A DNA stretch of 64,000 bases. Source: JAWKWA01 sp041397765. GTDB lineage: Bacteria > Pseudomonadota > Alphaproteobacteria > Rhizobiales > Hyphomicrobiaceae. Position 1 is the first letter of the stretch; each line of letters opens with the position of its first letter. Shown here one piece after another: positions 42,472-52,436 of this stretch. The translations under genes were made by a program, and so were the position numbers. The stretch spans positions 4,953 through 68,952 of the forward strand of contig JAWKWA010000023.1 in assembly GCA_041397765.1 (NCBI GenBank), written 5' to 3'. A model generated the notes under the pieces. That model made no database searches. It was given only the letters and a program-made list of their open reading frames with translations, and was not told where the DNA came from.

Positions 42472-43227
42472 ATGACAGGGACGACATCGCCGAACGGCCG
42501 GTTCGCGAGGCTCGCAGCGCTCGCATTCCTCGGTCTCATCGCAGCCGGTCCGGCGAGCACACTGCCGGTCAGAGCAGAAACCCCAGCGGGAGCCGCCATG
42601 GAGCGCACCATCACCCTTTCGGCCAGTGGCACGGCCTCGGCCGTTCCCGATATGGCGACGGTCAACCTCGGTGTCGTCAGCGAGGCGAGCGAGGCGGCCG
42701 CCGCGCTTTCGGCCAATACCGCAGCGATGTCGAAGATCATCGAGGCGCTGAAGGCGGCAGGCGTCGCCGCGCGCGATCTGCAGACCGCCAATGTCTCGGT
42801 CAATCCGCGCTACGACTATCCGGGCGACGGGCGGGCGCCGCACCTCGTCGGCTATCAGGTCTCGAACGGTCTCACGGTCCGGATCCGCAATCTCGCCGAT
42901 ACGGGCCGCATCCTCGATCTGGTGGTCGGGCTCGGCTCCAATCAGGTGAACGGCATCAGCTTCGGCTTCTCCAAGCCCGAGGAGGTCGCCGACGAGGCGC
43001 GGCGCAACGCCTTCGCCAATGCGCGCGCACGGGCCGAGCTCTATGCCGCGGCGGCGGGCGTCAAGCTCGGTCAGGTGGTCTCGATCGCGGAGGGAAGCCG
43101 GGGACAGGGCCCGAGGCCCTTGCTGCGGGGGCGGGCGATGGCCGCGGATGCCGCCGCTCCCGTGCCGATCGAGGCGGGCGAGAGCGAGCTCTCGGTCGAG
43201 GTCACCGTCGTCTGGGCGATCGAGTAG
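42472..43227 (+). CDS. SIMPL domain (DUF541) periplasmic protein
   Basis: The 251-residue product has a signal peptide (LAALAFLGLIAAGPAS, cleavage after VRA). The SIMPL core follows: MERTITLSASGTASAVPDMATV, then LQTANVSVNPRYDY and VSNGLTVRIRNL. The final segment reads GESELSVEVTVVWAIE. SIMPL proteins (for example BP26/OMP28 of Brucella) form oligomeric channels or rings in the periplasm; the biological role is unclear. The gene is flanked by the tRNA and the TadG-like gene and appears to be monocistronic. Confidence 0.92.
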   Translation: MTGTTSPNGRFARLAALAFLGLIAAGPASTLPVRAETPAGAAMERTITLSASGTASAVPDMATVNLGVVSEASEAAAALSANTAAMSKIIEALKAAGVAARDLQTANVSVNPRYDYPGDGRAPHLVGYQVSNGLTVRIRNLADTGRILDLVVGLGSNQVNGISFGFSKPEEVADEARRNAFANARARAELYAAAAGVKLGQVVSIAEGSRGQGPRPLLRGRAMAADAAAPVPIEAGESELSVEVTVVWAIE

Positions 43228-43583
43228 CGGCGTCGATCTGGGGGCGTCCTACACGCCACGCGACGGGGCGGGCGGATCGCGGCCGGGCAAGGCGATCGCC
43301 CCGGCCGTCCCTCGCGCCTGTGGCGGTGCGCCCGCACATCCGACCACCCGGATCCGGGCGATGTCCTGCGCCCGCGTTCTCGCCGCACGGATCATCCGCT
43401 CGAATACTATGATCGCTCGAGCGCAACGGCGTCGTCTTCATTCTGGGATTGGTGCTGTTCTGAAGATTTGTAGAAAAATCAATTCCGATCGATCGAATTT
43501 TATGAGTGCCCTTAAGGCGAGCTTCACCGCCTCGGCTTAGGCTGCCCCATTCGAGGGATGGGGTGCGTTCGGTCGAGGTACTC
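43228..43583. other. intergenic region upstream of the TadG-like gene
   Basis: About 355 bases without a gene. The last 130 are clearly AT-richer than the neighbourhood (43447-43510), with ATTTGTAGAAAAATCAATTCC and GAATTTTATGAG, a likely promoter zone for the TadG-like gene, although no single -35/-10 pair stands out. Confidence 0.5.
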
Positions 43584-45404
43584 ATGCTGAAAGTTCTGGC
43601 AAGGCTGCGGGGGTGCGGGCTCTCCCTCGACCTGCTCACGGCGTTCCGCAAGCGCTCCGAGGGCAACATCGCGACGATCTTCGCGATCGTGCTCGTGCCA
43701 TTGGCGGGCATCGCCGGCTTCGCCCTCGATTTCGGTCGCGCCCAGCTCGTCACCTCCAAGCTCCAGCAGTCGGTCGATGCCGCGGTCATCTCGGCGGGGG
43801 CGCGGATGGCGCTCAGCGAGGAGGACCTGACGAGCGAGGCCCGCCGGTTCTTCCGGGCGAGCGGGGGCGAGGATGTGGCGGCGGAGAACATCCAGCTCGC
43901 CCTCGTCAAGGGCTCGGACAATCTGAGCCTGACGGTGACGGCGGACGTGCCGACGACGCTGCTCAACGTCATCGGCTATTCGGAGCTGAGGGTCTCGGTC
44001 GACGCGGTCGCGAAGTTCGCTTCGGAGGATCTCGAGGTCGCCATCGTGCTCGACAATACCGGCTCGATGGCTCCCTTCATCGGCGACCTCAAGACCGGCG
44101 CGACCGACCTCGTCAATCGCCTGTTCGATACCGCGGCCAATGTCGGGCGCGACGTCAAGGTGGCGCTGGTGCCCTATGTCGGGGCCGTCAATATCGGCAA
44201 CGAGGCCGGCCATATCGGCTGGATGGATGTCACGGCCGACGCCCAGTATCACGGCATGGCGTTCGAAGGGTCCTGGACGCTGTTCGAGGGGGGCTGCACC
44301 TACACGCCCGACGGCGGCGGCGGCGATTCCGGCCCCGGATCGGGCGGCGACGGTGGCGACCGCAGCGAGATCACGCCGCTTTCGCCCTTCCCGACGCTGG
44401 CGCGCGTGCTCCAGGAGGTGATCGGCATCGGCTCGGCCCATGCCCAGACCGCGCCCGTCCCCTCGACGCCGAGCGGTTACGCCCATACCGGCGTCACAGC
44501 CGGCGAGGAGTGCTGGGGGATGGAACCGACGCATGTGAACCATTTCGATCTGTTCAATCAGCTCAACGTCGCCTGGAAGGGCTGCGTCGAGGCCCGTCCC
44601 GAACCCTTCGACGTCGACGATACGCCGCCGGACAGCGGCAATCCCGATACGCTGTTCGTGCCCTACTTCTGGCCCGACGAGCCCGACACCACCGATTTCG
44701 GCACCTACCCCAACAACTATCTCGCCGACGGCGAAGCCTCCCTGCCGGCGCCGTGGATCTATTCCTGGGAGGGCGGCCGGGCCCGCGCGACGTTCAAGTA
44801 CTATCTCGGCAACACCGCCACGATCGACGATGTGCCGCCGCTCACGCTCGGCCCCAACCAGGCCTGCCCCGACCCCGTCGTGCCCCTGACCGACAGCCGC
44901 AGCGCCCTGCTCTCGGCGATCTCGGGCATGAGCGAATGGGAAGGCTCGGGCACGGTCGCCTCCGAGGGACTGGCCTGGGGATGGCGCGTGCTCTCGCCGA
45001 CCGAGCCCTTCACCGAGGGCGCGGCCTATGGCGAGGCCAACAAAGTGATCGTGCTGATGACCGACGGCAAGAACTGGGCCGCCGAGCAGAACCCCGACGT
45101 CAACTTCACCGACTACACCGCCTATGGCTATTTGCAGTACAATTGGCGTATCTTCCCGCAGACCTACAGCAACTACAAGGACTATCTCGACAGCCGTCTG
45201 CTGCAGGCCTGCACCAACGCCAAGGCCGCCGGGGTGACGATCTATACGATCACCTTCGGCGTGCTCGATGCTGAGACCCAGCAGCTCTACGAGAATTGCG
45301 CCTCCAAGCCGCCCTACCACTACGACGCCGATACGACGGCGGAGCTGGTCTCGGCGTTCAATCAGATCGCCGGCGAATTGACGGCCTTGCGGATCGCGCA
45401 ATAG
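43584..45404 (+). CDS. TadG-like pilus-assembly protein with VWA domain
   Basis: The 606-residue protein has the TadG N-terminal membrane segment (RSEGNIATIFAIVLVPLAG, PF13400 type) with the pseudopilin-like continuation GFALDFGRAQLVTSKLQQ. A VWA domain follows, with its metal-site motif IVLDNTGSMAPFIGD and the late ADDIS-type residues in VIVLMTDGKNW. A Gly/Asp-rich insertion (CTYTPDGGGGDSGPGSGG) and several cysteines lie in the middle. In Flp/Tad loci TadG acts at the periplasmic side of the pilus machine. No other tad or flp gene is near, so this is an orphan. GAGG lies 6 bases before the ATG. Confidence 0.85.
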   Translation: MLKVLARLRGCGLSLDLLTAFRKRSEGNIATIFAIVLVPLAGIAGFALDFGRAQLVTSKLQQSVDAAVISAGARMALSEEDLTSEARRFFRASGGEDVAAENIQLALVKGSDNLSLTVTADVPTTLLNVIGYSELRVSVDAVAKFASEDLEVAIVLDNTGSMAPFIGDLKTGATDLVNRLFDTAANVGRDVKVALVPYVGAVNIGNEAGHIGWMDVTADAQYHGMAFEGSWTLFEGGCTYTPDGGGGDSGPGSGGDGGDRSEITPLSPFPTLARVLQEVIGIGSAHAQTAPVPSTPSGYAHTGVTAGEECWGMEPTHVNHFDLFNQLNVAWKGCVEARPEPFDVDDTPPDSGNPDTLFVPYFWPDEPDTTDFGTYPNNYLADGEASLPAPWIYSWEGGRARATFKYYLGNTATIDDVPPLTLGPNQACPDPVVPLTDSRSALLSAISGMSEWEGSGTVASEGLAWGWRVLSPTEPFTEGAAYGEANKVIVLMTDGKNWAAEQNPDVNFTDYTAYGYLQYNWRIFPQTYSNYKDYLDSRLLQACTNAKAAGVTIYTITFGVLDAETQQLYENCASKPPYHYDADTTAELVSAFNQIAGELTALRIAQ

Positions 45405-45595
45405 CGGGGCCTGCATTCCCCTCCATGACCTGACCCGGGGGCCGGCCGCAAGGACTGGCCCCTTCGGCGTTCACGGGGCAGGCCTCGTCGCGGCAGCGAG
45501 CCCTTGCCAGCGCCCTGCCCGATGTCGCACATTCCGGGCTCCTCGAACGCGACGGCGCATCCGCCGCATCTCCTTCCAACATGCGAGGTTGCCCG

Positions 45596-46546
45596 ATGAC
45601 AGCCGCCCGCCCTGCCGGCAAGGCAGAACCGGTCATCATCTCCTGTGCCATCACCGGCTCGATCCATACGCCGAGCATGAGCGAGCATCTGCCGGTGACG
45701 CCCGATGAGATCGCCGCCTCGGCGATCGGCGCGGCCAGGGCCGGTGCCGCCATACTCCATCTGCATGCCCGCAATCCCGAGGACGGGCGGCCGACGCCGA
45801 GCCCGGCGGTGTTCCGCGACATCATCTCGGCGATCCGACGGGAGAGCGATGCGATCATCAACATCACGACCGGCGGCGGCCAGACGATGAGCCTCGAGGA
45901 GCGCACCGAGGGGCGCGATCGCTCGAGCCCGAGATCTGCTCGCTCAACATGGGCACGATGAACTTCGCCCTGTTCCCCATGGCGGAGAAGAAGCGCAACT
46001 GGCGTCACGACTGGGAGCTTGCGCATCTCGTCAACAGCCGCAATTCGTCTTCAAGAACACCTTCGCCGACATCGAATGGATCCTCGCGGAGATGGGCGAC
46101 AAGCGCGGCGCGCGGTTCGAGTTCGAATGCTACGATCTCGGCCACATCTACACGCTGAAGCACTTCCTCGACCGCGGTCTCGTCAAGACGCCGCTGTTCG
46201 TGCAGTTCGTGATGGGCATTCTCGGCGGGATCGGCGCCGAGCCCGAATGCTTCTACATGATGAAGTCGACCGCCGACCGGCTGCTCGGCGACGCCTATAC
46301 CTTCTCGGTGGCGGCGGCGGGCCGGGCGCAGATGCCGCTCGTGACGATGTCGGCCCTCAATGGCGGCCATGTCCGGGTCGGGCTCGAGGACAATCTCTAC
46401 TTGAAGAAGGACGACTGGCGGCGAGCAATGCCGAGCAGGTGACGCTCGCGCGCGAGATGCTCGACACCTATTCGCTCGCCGTGGCGACGCCCGATGAGGC
46501 GCGCGCGCGCCTCGGCCTCAAGGGTGCCGACAAGGTGAAGTTCTGA
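45596..46546 (+). pseudogene. BKACE (3-keto-5-aminohexanoate cleavage enzyme, DUF849) gene with three frameshifts
   Basis: Read across three frames, the product would be a complete BKACE family enzyme. These are zinc-dependent enzymes that cleave beta-keto acids with acetyl-CoA. Seen are IISCAITGSIHTPSMSEHLP, LHLHARNPEDGRPTP (the metal-binding HxH), then SLNMGTMNFALFPM, FECYDLGHIYTLKHFLDRG, FVMGILGGIG and GGHVRVGLEDNLYL. The breaks lie near 45911-45915 (one G missing), 46041-46044 and 46409-46411 (one G missing in AAGGA). There is no stop codon apart from those created by the shifts. GAGG precedes the ATG by 7 bases. I consider consensus errors more likely than natural decay. Confidence 0.85.
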
Positions 46547-46586
46547 TGGCGCGGGCAGGCTCCGGTGGCATGCGGCGGTGGCGGGC

Positions 46587-47225
46587 ATGAGGCAGCCGTC
46601 GATCGAGGTCCGCGCCGGCCTGCCGAGCGATTGCGCCGAGATCGCGGAGATGGTTCAGGAGCTGGCGCGCGACACGACCGAGGGCGTCGTGCCGAGGGCG
46701 ACGGCCGAAGGGCTGGCCGCAAGCGCATTCGGGGCGGGGGCGCATATCTCCCTCTTCGTCGCCGAGGACGAGGCGGGCCTCATCGGCTACTGCCTGACGA
46801 CGCCGCTCTACTCGACCTGGCGCGGTGCGCGCGGCATCCGGGTGGTCGATCTCTATCTGCGGGCGCGCGCGCGGCGGCTGCGGCTCGGCGAGCGGCTGCT
46901 GGCGGCGGCGACCGCAGCCGGCTGGCGCGAGGGCGCGCGCTTCGTGCGTCTCGAGGTGGAGCGGACCAATGTCGAGGCCGAGCGCTTCTATCGCCGCCTC
47001 GGTTTCCATCTGAAAGAGAACGAGCACAGCTATTCGCTCGATCGCGACCCGATGCAGGTGCTGGCGGGCGCGAATGACGGATCTCATGCCACCCGGGAAA
47101 ACTCACGACCGAGAAGAGAGACCTACGCGCCAATCGCATCGAGGCGCATGACGCGGACGTGCTCGCGGCGGCGCGCGCGGTGCTCGATGGCTGCGCCGAT
47201 GCGCGCGAGATGGGCGAGGCGGTGA
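46587..47225 (+). CDS. GNAT family N-acetyltransferase
   Basis: The protein matches the GNAT fold: IEVRAGLPSDCAEIAEMVQE at the start, FVAEDEAGLIGYCL, the acetyl-CoA site VVDLYLRARARRLRLGERLL (somewhat degenerate compared with RxxGxG/A), and NVEAERFYRRLGFH. The conserved part ends near residue 160. The frame continues to 47225 only because of an apparent extra A at 47098-47101; without it the protein would stop at 47151. The gene sits between the BKACE and SHMT-like genes, with 40 bases before it and an overlap after it, so it is in the same operon. The substrate is unknown. Confidence 0.8.
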   Translation: MRQPSIEVRAGLPSDCAEIAEMVQELARDTTEGVVPRATAEGLAASAFGAGAHISLFVAEDEAGLIGYCLTTPLYSTWRGARGIRVVDLYLRARARRLRLGERLLAAATAAGWREGARFVRLEVERTNVEAERFYRRLGFHLKENEHSYSLDRDPMQVLAGANDGSHATRENSRPRRETYAPIASRRMTRTCSRRRARCSMAAPMRARWARR

Positions 47226-48470
47226 AGGCGGCGGTCACGCGCAACGCAGATTGGCGTGGCGAGCAGTGCATCAACCTGCTCGCGCCCGAGGCGCCGACCA
47301 GCCCGTCGGTGCGCGCGCTCTTGTCGTCCGAGATCGGCACGCGCGGCCGAGGGCGCGATCAGCCCGGTCAATCGATGGTTCGCGGGCACACGCCACATCG
47401 ACGAGGTGGAGGCGCTCTGCGTCGAGCTGATGAAGCGCTATTGGCGCTGCAACTATGCCGATCACCTGATGTGCGCCTCGATGATCGGCAACGCCGTGGT
47501 CTACACGGCGCTGTCGAAGCCGGGCGACATCGTGATGACGGCGCCGCAGCCGACGGGCGGTCACTCCTCCAACCGCATGGACGGGCCGGCCGGGGCCATG
47601 GGCCGCCGGATCGTCGATATTCCGATGAATCCGGAAGAGCTCGTCGTCGATGTCGAGCGGTTCAAGACCGTGGCAGAGGCCGCGCGCCCGCCGCTCGTCG
47701 CGCTCGGCCTGTCGATGACGCTGTTCCCGCAGCCGCTCGCCGCCATGAAGGAGGCGATCGCGCCGTGGGGCGGCCGGCTCTATTTCGATGCGGCCCATCA
47801 GCTCGGCCTGATCGGCGGGGGTGAGTTCCAGGATCCCTTGCGCGAGGGCGCCGACATCATGACGGGGTCGGCCGGCAAGACTTTCGCGGGACCGCAGTCC
47901 GGCATCATCGTGTGGGACGATCCCGAGATCACCATGCCGGTGACGACGGCGGTGTTCCCGGTCTGGGCGGCGACCCACCAAGTGAACCGCGTCGCGGCCC
48001 TCGCCCTCGCGACCGCCGAGGCGATCGCGTTCGGCCGCGAGTTCATGAGCCAGATCGTCCGCAATGCCCGGGCGCTCGCCCAGGCGCTCGACGAGCGCGG
48101 CGTGCCGATGCTGTGCACGCACAAGGGCTATACGACGACGCAGCAGGCAATCGCCGACGTGCGCAAGTATGGCCGTGGCCTGCAGAACGCGCAGAAGCTC
48201 GAGCGCGCCAACATCATCGTCAACAAGAACCTCATCCCGACCGACAGGCCCGAGGACTGGGACTATCCGGGCGGCCTGCGCATGGGCACGATCGAGGTGA
48301 CGCGCTATGGCATGAAGGAAGCCGAGATGGCGGCGATCGCGGACATGATCGCGCGCGTCGTCGTCCGCGGCGAGGCGCCCGAGACGGTCAAGGCCGACGC
48401 ACTGGCCCTCAGGCGGTCGTTCCCGACGCTCTACTACTGCTTCGAGACGGGACTGCCGCCGGCTGCCTGA
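47074..48470 (+). pseudogene. SHMT-like fold-type I PLP enzyme with two frameshifts
   Basis: The continuous product would start MTDLMPPGKLTTEKRDLRAN, if one A of AAAA at 47098-47101 is extra. It would pass a second shift near 47342, where two bases of a CGCG run seem to be missing. From there it is open to the end: AEGAISPVNRWFAGTRHIDE, LYFDAAHQLGLIGGG, the likely Schiff-base lysine in GSAGKTFAGPQSG and a C-terminal PGGLRMGTIEVTRYGM. The fold resembles serine hydroxymethyltransferase, but the lysine context differs from the usual TTTTHKTLRGP, so another aldolase or transferase reaction is likely. It is in an operon with the BKACE and GNAT genes. Confidence 0.8.
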
Positions 48471-48522
48471 GGCCTTGGGCATCGGCGGATCGGAAGGGGC
48501 GAGACGAGCGAGGGTACGCGTC

Positions 48523-50829
48523 ATGAAGAGCAACATCTCCGACGATCTGCGCTCGGGCGCGCTCGTCTACCACTCCCACCCCAAGGCCGGTAAGCTCGAA
48601 ATCGTCGCGACGAAGCCGCTCGGCAACCAGCGCGACCTGGCGCTCGCCTATTCGCCGGGTGTGGCGGCGGCCTCCGAAGCGATCGCCGCCGATCCGGCGC
48701 GCGCGTTCGACTACACGGTCCGCGGCAATCTCGTCGGCGTCGTGTCGAACGGCACCGCCGTGCTCGGCCTCGGCAATATCGGTCCGCTCGCCGCCAAGCC
48801 GGTGATGGAAGGCAAGGCGGTGCTCTTCAAGAAGTTCGCCGGCATCGACGTCTTCGACATCGAGGTCTCGCCGACCGATGTCGAGGGCTTCTGCAACGTG
48901 GTCGCGGCGCTCGAGCCGACCTTCGGCGGCATCAACCTCGAGGACGTCAAGGCGCCGGAGTGCTTCGAGATCGAGGAGCAACTGCGGGCGCGCATGCACA
49001 TTCCGGTGTTCCACGACGATCAGCACGGCACCGCGATCATCGTCGGCGCGGCGGTGACGAACGGCTTGTCGCTGGCAGGAAAGCCGATCGGCGAGGTGAA
49101 GATCGTGGCATCGGGGGCAGGCGCGGCGGCGCTCGCCTGCCTCAACATGCTGGTGGCGCTCGGGGCGAGGCGCGAGAACATCTGGATCGCCGACATCGAC
49201 GGCGTCGTCTACGAGGGGCGCGAGGCGGGCATGGACCGCTTCAAGGCGGTGTTCGCGCAGCGGACCCGGCACCGCCATCTCGCCGACATCATCGAGGGGG
49301 CCGACGTGTTCCTCGGGCTCTCGGCCGGTGGCGTGCTGAAGCCCGAGATGGTCGAGCGCATGGCGCCCTCGCCGCTCATTCTGGCGCTCGCCAATCCGAC
49401 GCCGGAGATCATGCCCGAGGAGGCGGTGGCGGTACGGCCCGATGCCGTCATCTGCACCGGCCGGTCGGACTATCCAAACCAGGTCAACAACGTCCTGTGC
49501 TTTCCCTACATCTTCCGCGGCGCGCTCGATGTCGGGGCGACGACGATCAACGAGGAGATGAAGCTCGCCGCGGTGCGCGCCATCGCCGAACTTGCGCGCG
49601 AGCCGACGTCCGATGTCGCGGCTGCTGCCTATGGCGGGGAGACGCACGGTTTCGGCCCGAAGTCGATCATCCCGACACCGTTCGATCCGCGGCTCATTCT
49701 CCGGATCGCGCCGGCGGTGGCGGAGGCGGCCATGGCGACGGGCGTCGCGACGCGACCGCTCGCAGACATCTCCGCCTATTACGAGCGGCTCGACCGCTTC
49801 GTGTTCCGCTCGGGCTTCGTGATGAAGCCGATGTTCGAGCGGGCAAGGCGCGACCCGCGCCGTGTCGTCTATGCCGAGGGCGAGGATGAGCGCGTGCTGC
49901 GGGCGGTCGAGGTCGTCGTCGAGGAGGGCCTCGCCCATCCGATCCTGATCGGGCGGCCCGAGGTCGTCATGCGGCGCATCGAGCGCTTCGGTCTGACGAT
50001 CCGGCCGGAGCGCGATTTCGATCTCGTCAATCCCGAAGGCGACCCGCGCTACAAGGACTATGTCGAGACCTATCTCGATCGCACCTGGCGGGCCGGCATC
50101 ACCGCCGACCTGGCGCGCACCATCGTGCGGACGCGGGCAACCGTCATCGCCGCGCTTTCGGTACATCGCGGCGAGGCGGACGCCATGCTGTGCGGTCTCG
50201 AGGGCCGCTTCAACTGGCACCAGAAGGACATCACCGACGTGATCGGACTGAGGTCCGGGCTCAGCGAGCTGGCGGCGCTCTCGGCGGTGATCCTCAACAA
50301 GGGCGTCTATTTCCTCGCCGACACCAATGTGCGGCTCGATCCCGATGCCGAGGGCATAGCCGAGATCGTGCGCCTCGCCGCCGAGGAGATCCGGCGCTTC
50401 GGCATCGAGCCGCGGGTGGCGCTGCTCTCGCATTCCAATTTCGGCACCTCGCACAACGAGAGCTCGCAGAAGATGCGGCGGGCGCGCGACCTGATCCGCG
50501 CCCACCAGCCGGACATCGCGGTCGAGGGCGAGATGCGCAGCGACGTGGCTCTCGACGAGCCGCTTAGGCAGCGCGTGTTCCCGCGGGCCGAGCTGGTCGG
50601 TGAGGCGAACCTGCTCGTCATGCCCAATCTCGATGCGGCGAGCATCGCCTTCCATGCCATCCGCGTGCTGGCGAGCGCGCTGCCGCTCGGGCCGATCCTG
50701 CTCGGCGTCGCAAGGCCTGCGCACATCCTGACGGCATCGGTGACGGCGCGTGGTGTCGTCAACATGACCGCCATCGCGGTGGCGCAGGCGCAGGCGCTGG
50801 GAAGCCCGGCGCGGACGGCGGCGCGTTGA
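48523..50829 (+). CDS. maeB: NADP-dependent malic enzyme with C-terminal phosphotransacetylase-like domain
   Basis: MaeB decarboxylates malate to pyruvate with NADP. The 768-residue protein has the malic-enzyme domain first: LVYHSHPKAGKLEI, SPGVAAASEAI, the catalytic IPVFHDDQHGTA and the nucleotide-binding KIVASGAGAAALACL. It is followed by a phosphotransacetylase-like domain (VYAEGEDERVLRAVEVV ... ILLGVARPAHILTASVTARG) that is regulatory in rhizobial enzymes. The frame is fully intact, although most neighbouring genes on both sides are frameshifted. GAGGG precedes the ATG by about 8 bases. Confidence 0.96.
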   Translation: MKSNISDDLRSGALVYHSHPKAGKLEIVATKPLGNQRDLALAYSPGVAAASEAIAADPARAFDYTVRGNLVGVVSNGTAVLGLGNIGPLAAKPVMEGKAVLFKKFAGIDVFDIEVSPTDVEGFCNVVAALEPTFGGINLEDVKAPECFEIEEQLRARMHIPVFHDDQHGTAIIVGAAVTNGLSLAGKPIGEVKIVASGAGAAALACLNMLVALGARRENIWIADIDGVVYEGREAGMDRFKAVFAQRTRHRHLADIIEGADVFLGLSAGGVLKPEMVERMAPSPLILALANPTPEIMPEEAVAVRPDAVICTGRSDYPNQVNNVLCFPYIFRGALDVGATTINEEMKLAAVRAIAELAREPTSDVAAAAYGGETHGFGPKSIIPTPFDPRLILRIAPAVAEAAMATGVATRPLADISAYYERLDRFVFRSGFVMKPMFERARRDPRRVVYAEGEDERVLRAVEVVVEEGLAHPILIGRPEVVMRRIERFGLTIRPERDFDLVNPEGDPRYKDYVETYLDRTWRAGITADLARTIVRTRATVIAALSVHRGEADAMLCGLEGRFNWHQKDITDVIGLRSGLSELAALSAVILNKGVYFLADTNVRLDPDAEGIAEIVRLAAEEIRRFGIEPRVALLSHSNFGTSHNESSQKMRRARDLIRAHQPDIAVEGEMRSDVALDEPLRQRVFPRAELVGEANLLVMPNLDAASIAFHAIRVLASALPLGPILLGVARPAHILTASVTARGVVNMTAIAVAQAQALGSPARTAAR

Positions 50830-50929
50830 GGCGCCGCGATGGATTGAGATCGATCAAGGCGAGGGTGGCCGGCTGCGTGCAGCGTGCCGGCGGCTTGATC
50901 GAGGTGCCAGGCGACAAAGGGGCAGCGTG

Positions 50930-52158
50930 ATGACGGACACGATGAGCGCGGTCGTGATCGGTGCGGGGCATGCCGCCAGCGAGGCCGTGACGGCGCTGCG
51001 CAAGGAAGGGTTCAAGGGTACGATCACCGTGATCGGCGAGGAGCCCTACTATCCCTATCACCGCCCGCCCCTGTCGAAGACCTATCTCGCCGAGCAGCAG
51101 CCGCCGGAGAGCCTCTACATCCGCAATCCGGAGATCTACGAGCGCGAGGGCGCGGCCATGCTGATCGGCCGGCGGGCGGTGGCAATCGACCGGGGCGCGC
51201 ACGAGATCATGCTCGCCGACGGCGATATCGTTTCCTACGACCGCCTCGTCATCGCGACGGGCGGCCGCCCGCGGCGGCTCAATCTCCAAGGCGCGGATCT
51301 GCCCGGCATCTTCTACGTGCGTACCATCGCCGACATCGAGGCGATCCGGCCGCGGGTCCGGCCGGGCGCGCGGGCGGTGGTGATCGGCGGGGGCTATATC
51401 GGGCTCGAAGCGGCGGCGATGCTGAGGAAGCTCGGCGTCGGCGCGACGGTGCTCGAGGCGGCTCCGCGCGTCCTGCAGCGCGTGACGGCGCCCGAGCTGT
51501 CGGCCTTCTACGAGCGCGTGCATCGCGAGGAAGGCGTGAGCGTCGAGACGGATGTGCGGATCGCGGCGGTCGAGGGCGATCAGCAGGTGCGAGCGGTCAG
51601 GCTCCTGGACGGGCGGGTGCTCGATGCCGATTTCGTCGTCGTCGGTGTCGGCATCGATCCGGCCGTCGAGATCGCGCGCGATGCCGGGTTGACGCTCGAG
51701 AACGGCATCGCCGTCGACGACCAGTGCCGCACGTCGGATCCCGACATCTTCAGTGCGGGCGATTGCGCGAGCTTCGTCTCGCGCCACTACGGCTATCGCG
51801 TTCGGCTCGAAAGCGTGCAGAACGCCTATGAGCAGGCGCGTGTGGCAGCCGCCGTCATCGCCGGACGCGCGGTGGTGCACGACGTGATCCCGTGGTTCTG
51901 GTCCGACCAGTTCGATCTGAAGCTGCAGATCACCGGGTTGTCGCAGGGCTACGACGAGGTGGTGCTGCGCGGCGATCCTCGGGCGGGCGCAGTTTCGCGG
52001 CCTTCTACCTGAAGAACGGCGAGATCATCGCGCTCGATGCCGTCAATCGGCCGAAGGAGTTCATGGCGGCGAAGCGCATGATCGCGGAACGCAAGCGCGT
52101 CGCGGCATCACGTCTCGCCGACGAGGCGGTGACGCCGGCCGAGTTGATGCGCGGGTAG
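50930..52158 (+). pseudogene. FAD-dependent ferredoxin/rubredoxin reductase, frameshifted near the 3' end
   Basis: The protein belongs to the BphA4/putidaredoxin-reductase-like family: FAD-binding AVVIGAGHAASEAVTALR at the N-terminus, PYHRPPLSKTYL, NAD-binding AVVIGGGYIGLEAAAMLRKLG, and the FAD-contacting DPDIFSAGDCA. The frame breaks near 51982-51989 (one G missing in GCGGGCGC) and continues RSFAAFYLKNGEIIALDAVN to a stop at 52158, giving about 409 residues in all, a normal length. Partners would be a ferredoxin and an oxygenase or P450, none of which is adjacent. The start has AAAGGGG at 8 bases. Confidence 0.85.
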
Positions 52159-52265
52159 GGTTCAGGGCCGGGCGCCCGCCCAGCATTTCTCTGCACGCTC
52201 GCGCGTGCGACGGGCCAAGAAGGCGCTGCGGGCGACAAGGGCGCGCCCGTCAAAGCGTCAACGCT

Positions 52266-52436
52266 TCAAGGTTTGCGCGGCGGAGCGGGGCGGATGTCGG
52301 CCTCGTCGTCGAGAATGCGCCAGGCAGCGCCGTCGAGATCGTCGTACTGGCCCGATTTCAGCGACCAGAGAAAGGCGCCGAGGGCCAGCCCGCCAAGAGC
52401 GAGCGCGCAAGGAATGAGCCAGGCGAGCGAGGTCAT
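52266..52436 (-). CDS. ccoS: cbb3-type oxidase assembly protein CcoS
   Basis: This 56-residue protein has one membrane span (MTSLAWLIPCALALGGLALG) followed by FLWSLKSGQYDDLDGAAWRI, the CcoS signature. CcoS is needed for cofactor insertion into cbb3 oxidase. Its ATG overlaps the stop of ccoI by 4 bases, as usual for the last gene of ccoGHIS. Confidence 0.93.
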   Translation of the reverse strand: MTSLAWLIPCALALGGLALGAFLWSLKSGQYDDLDGAAWRILDDEADIRPAPPRKP

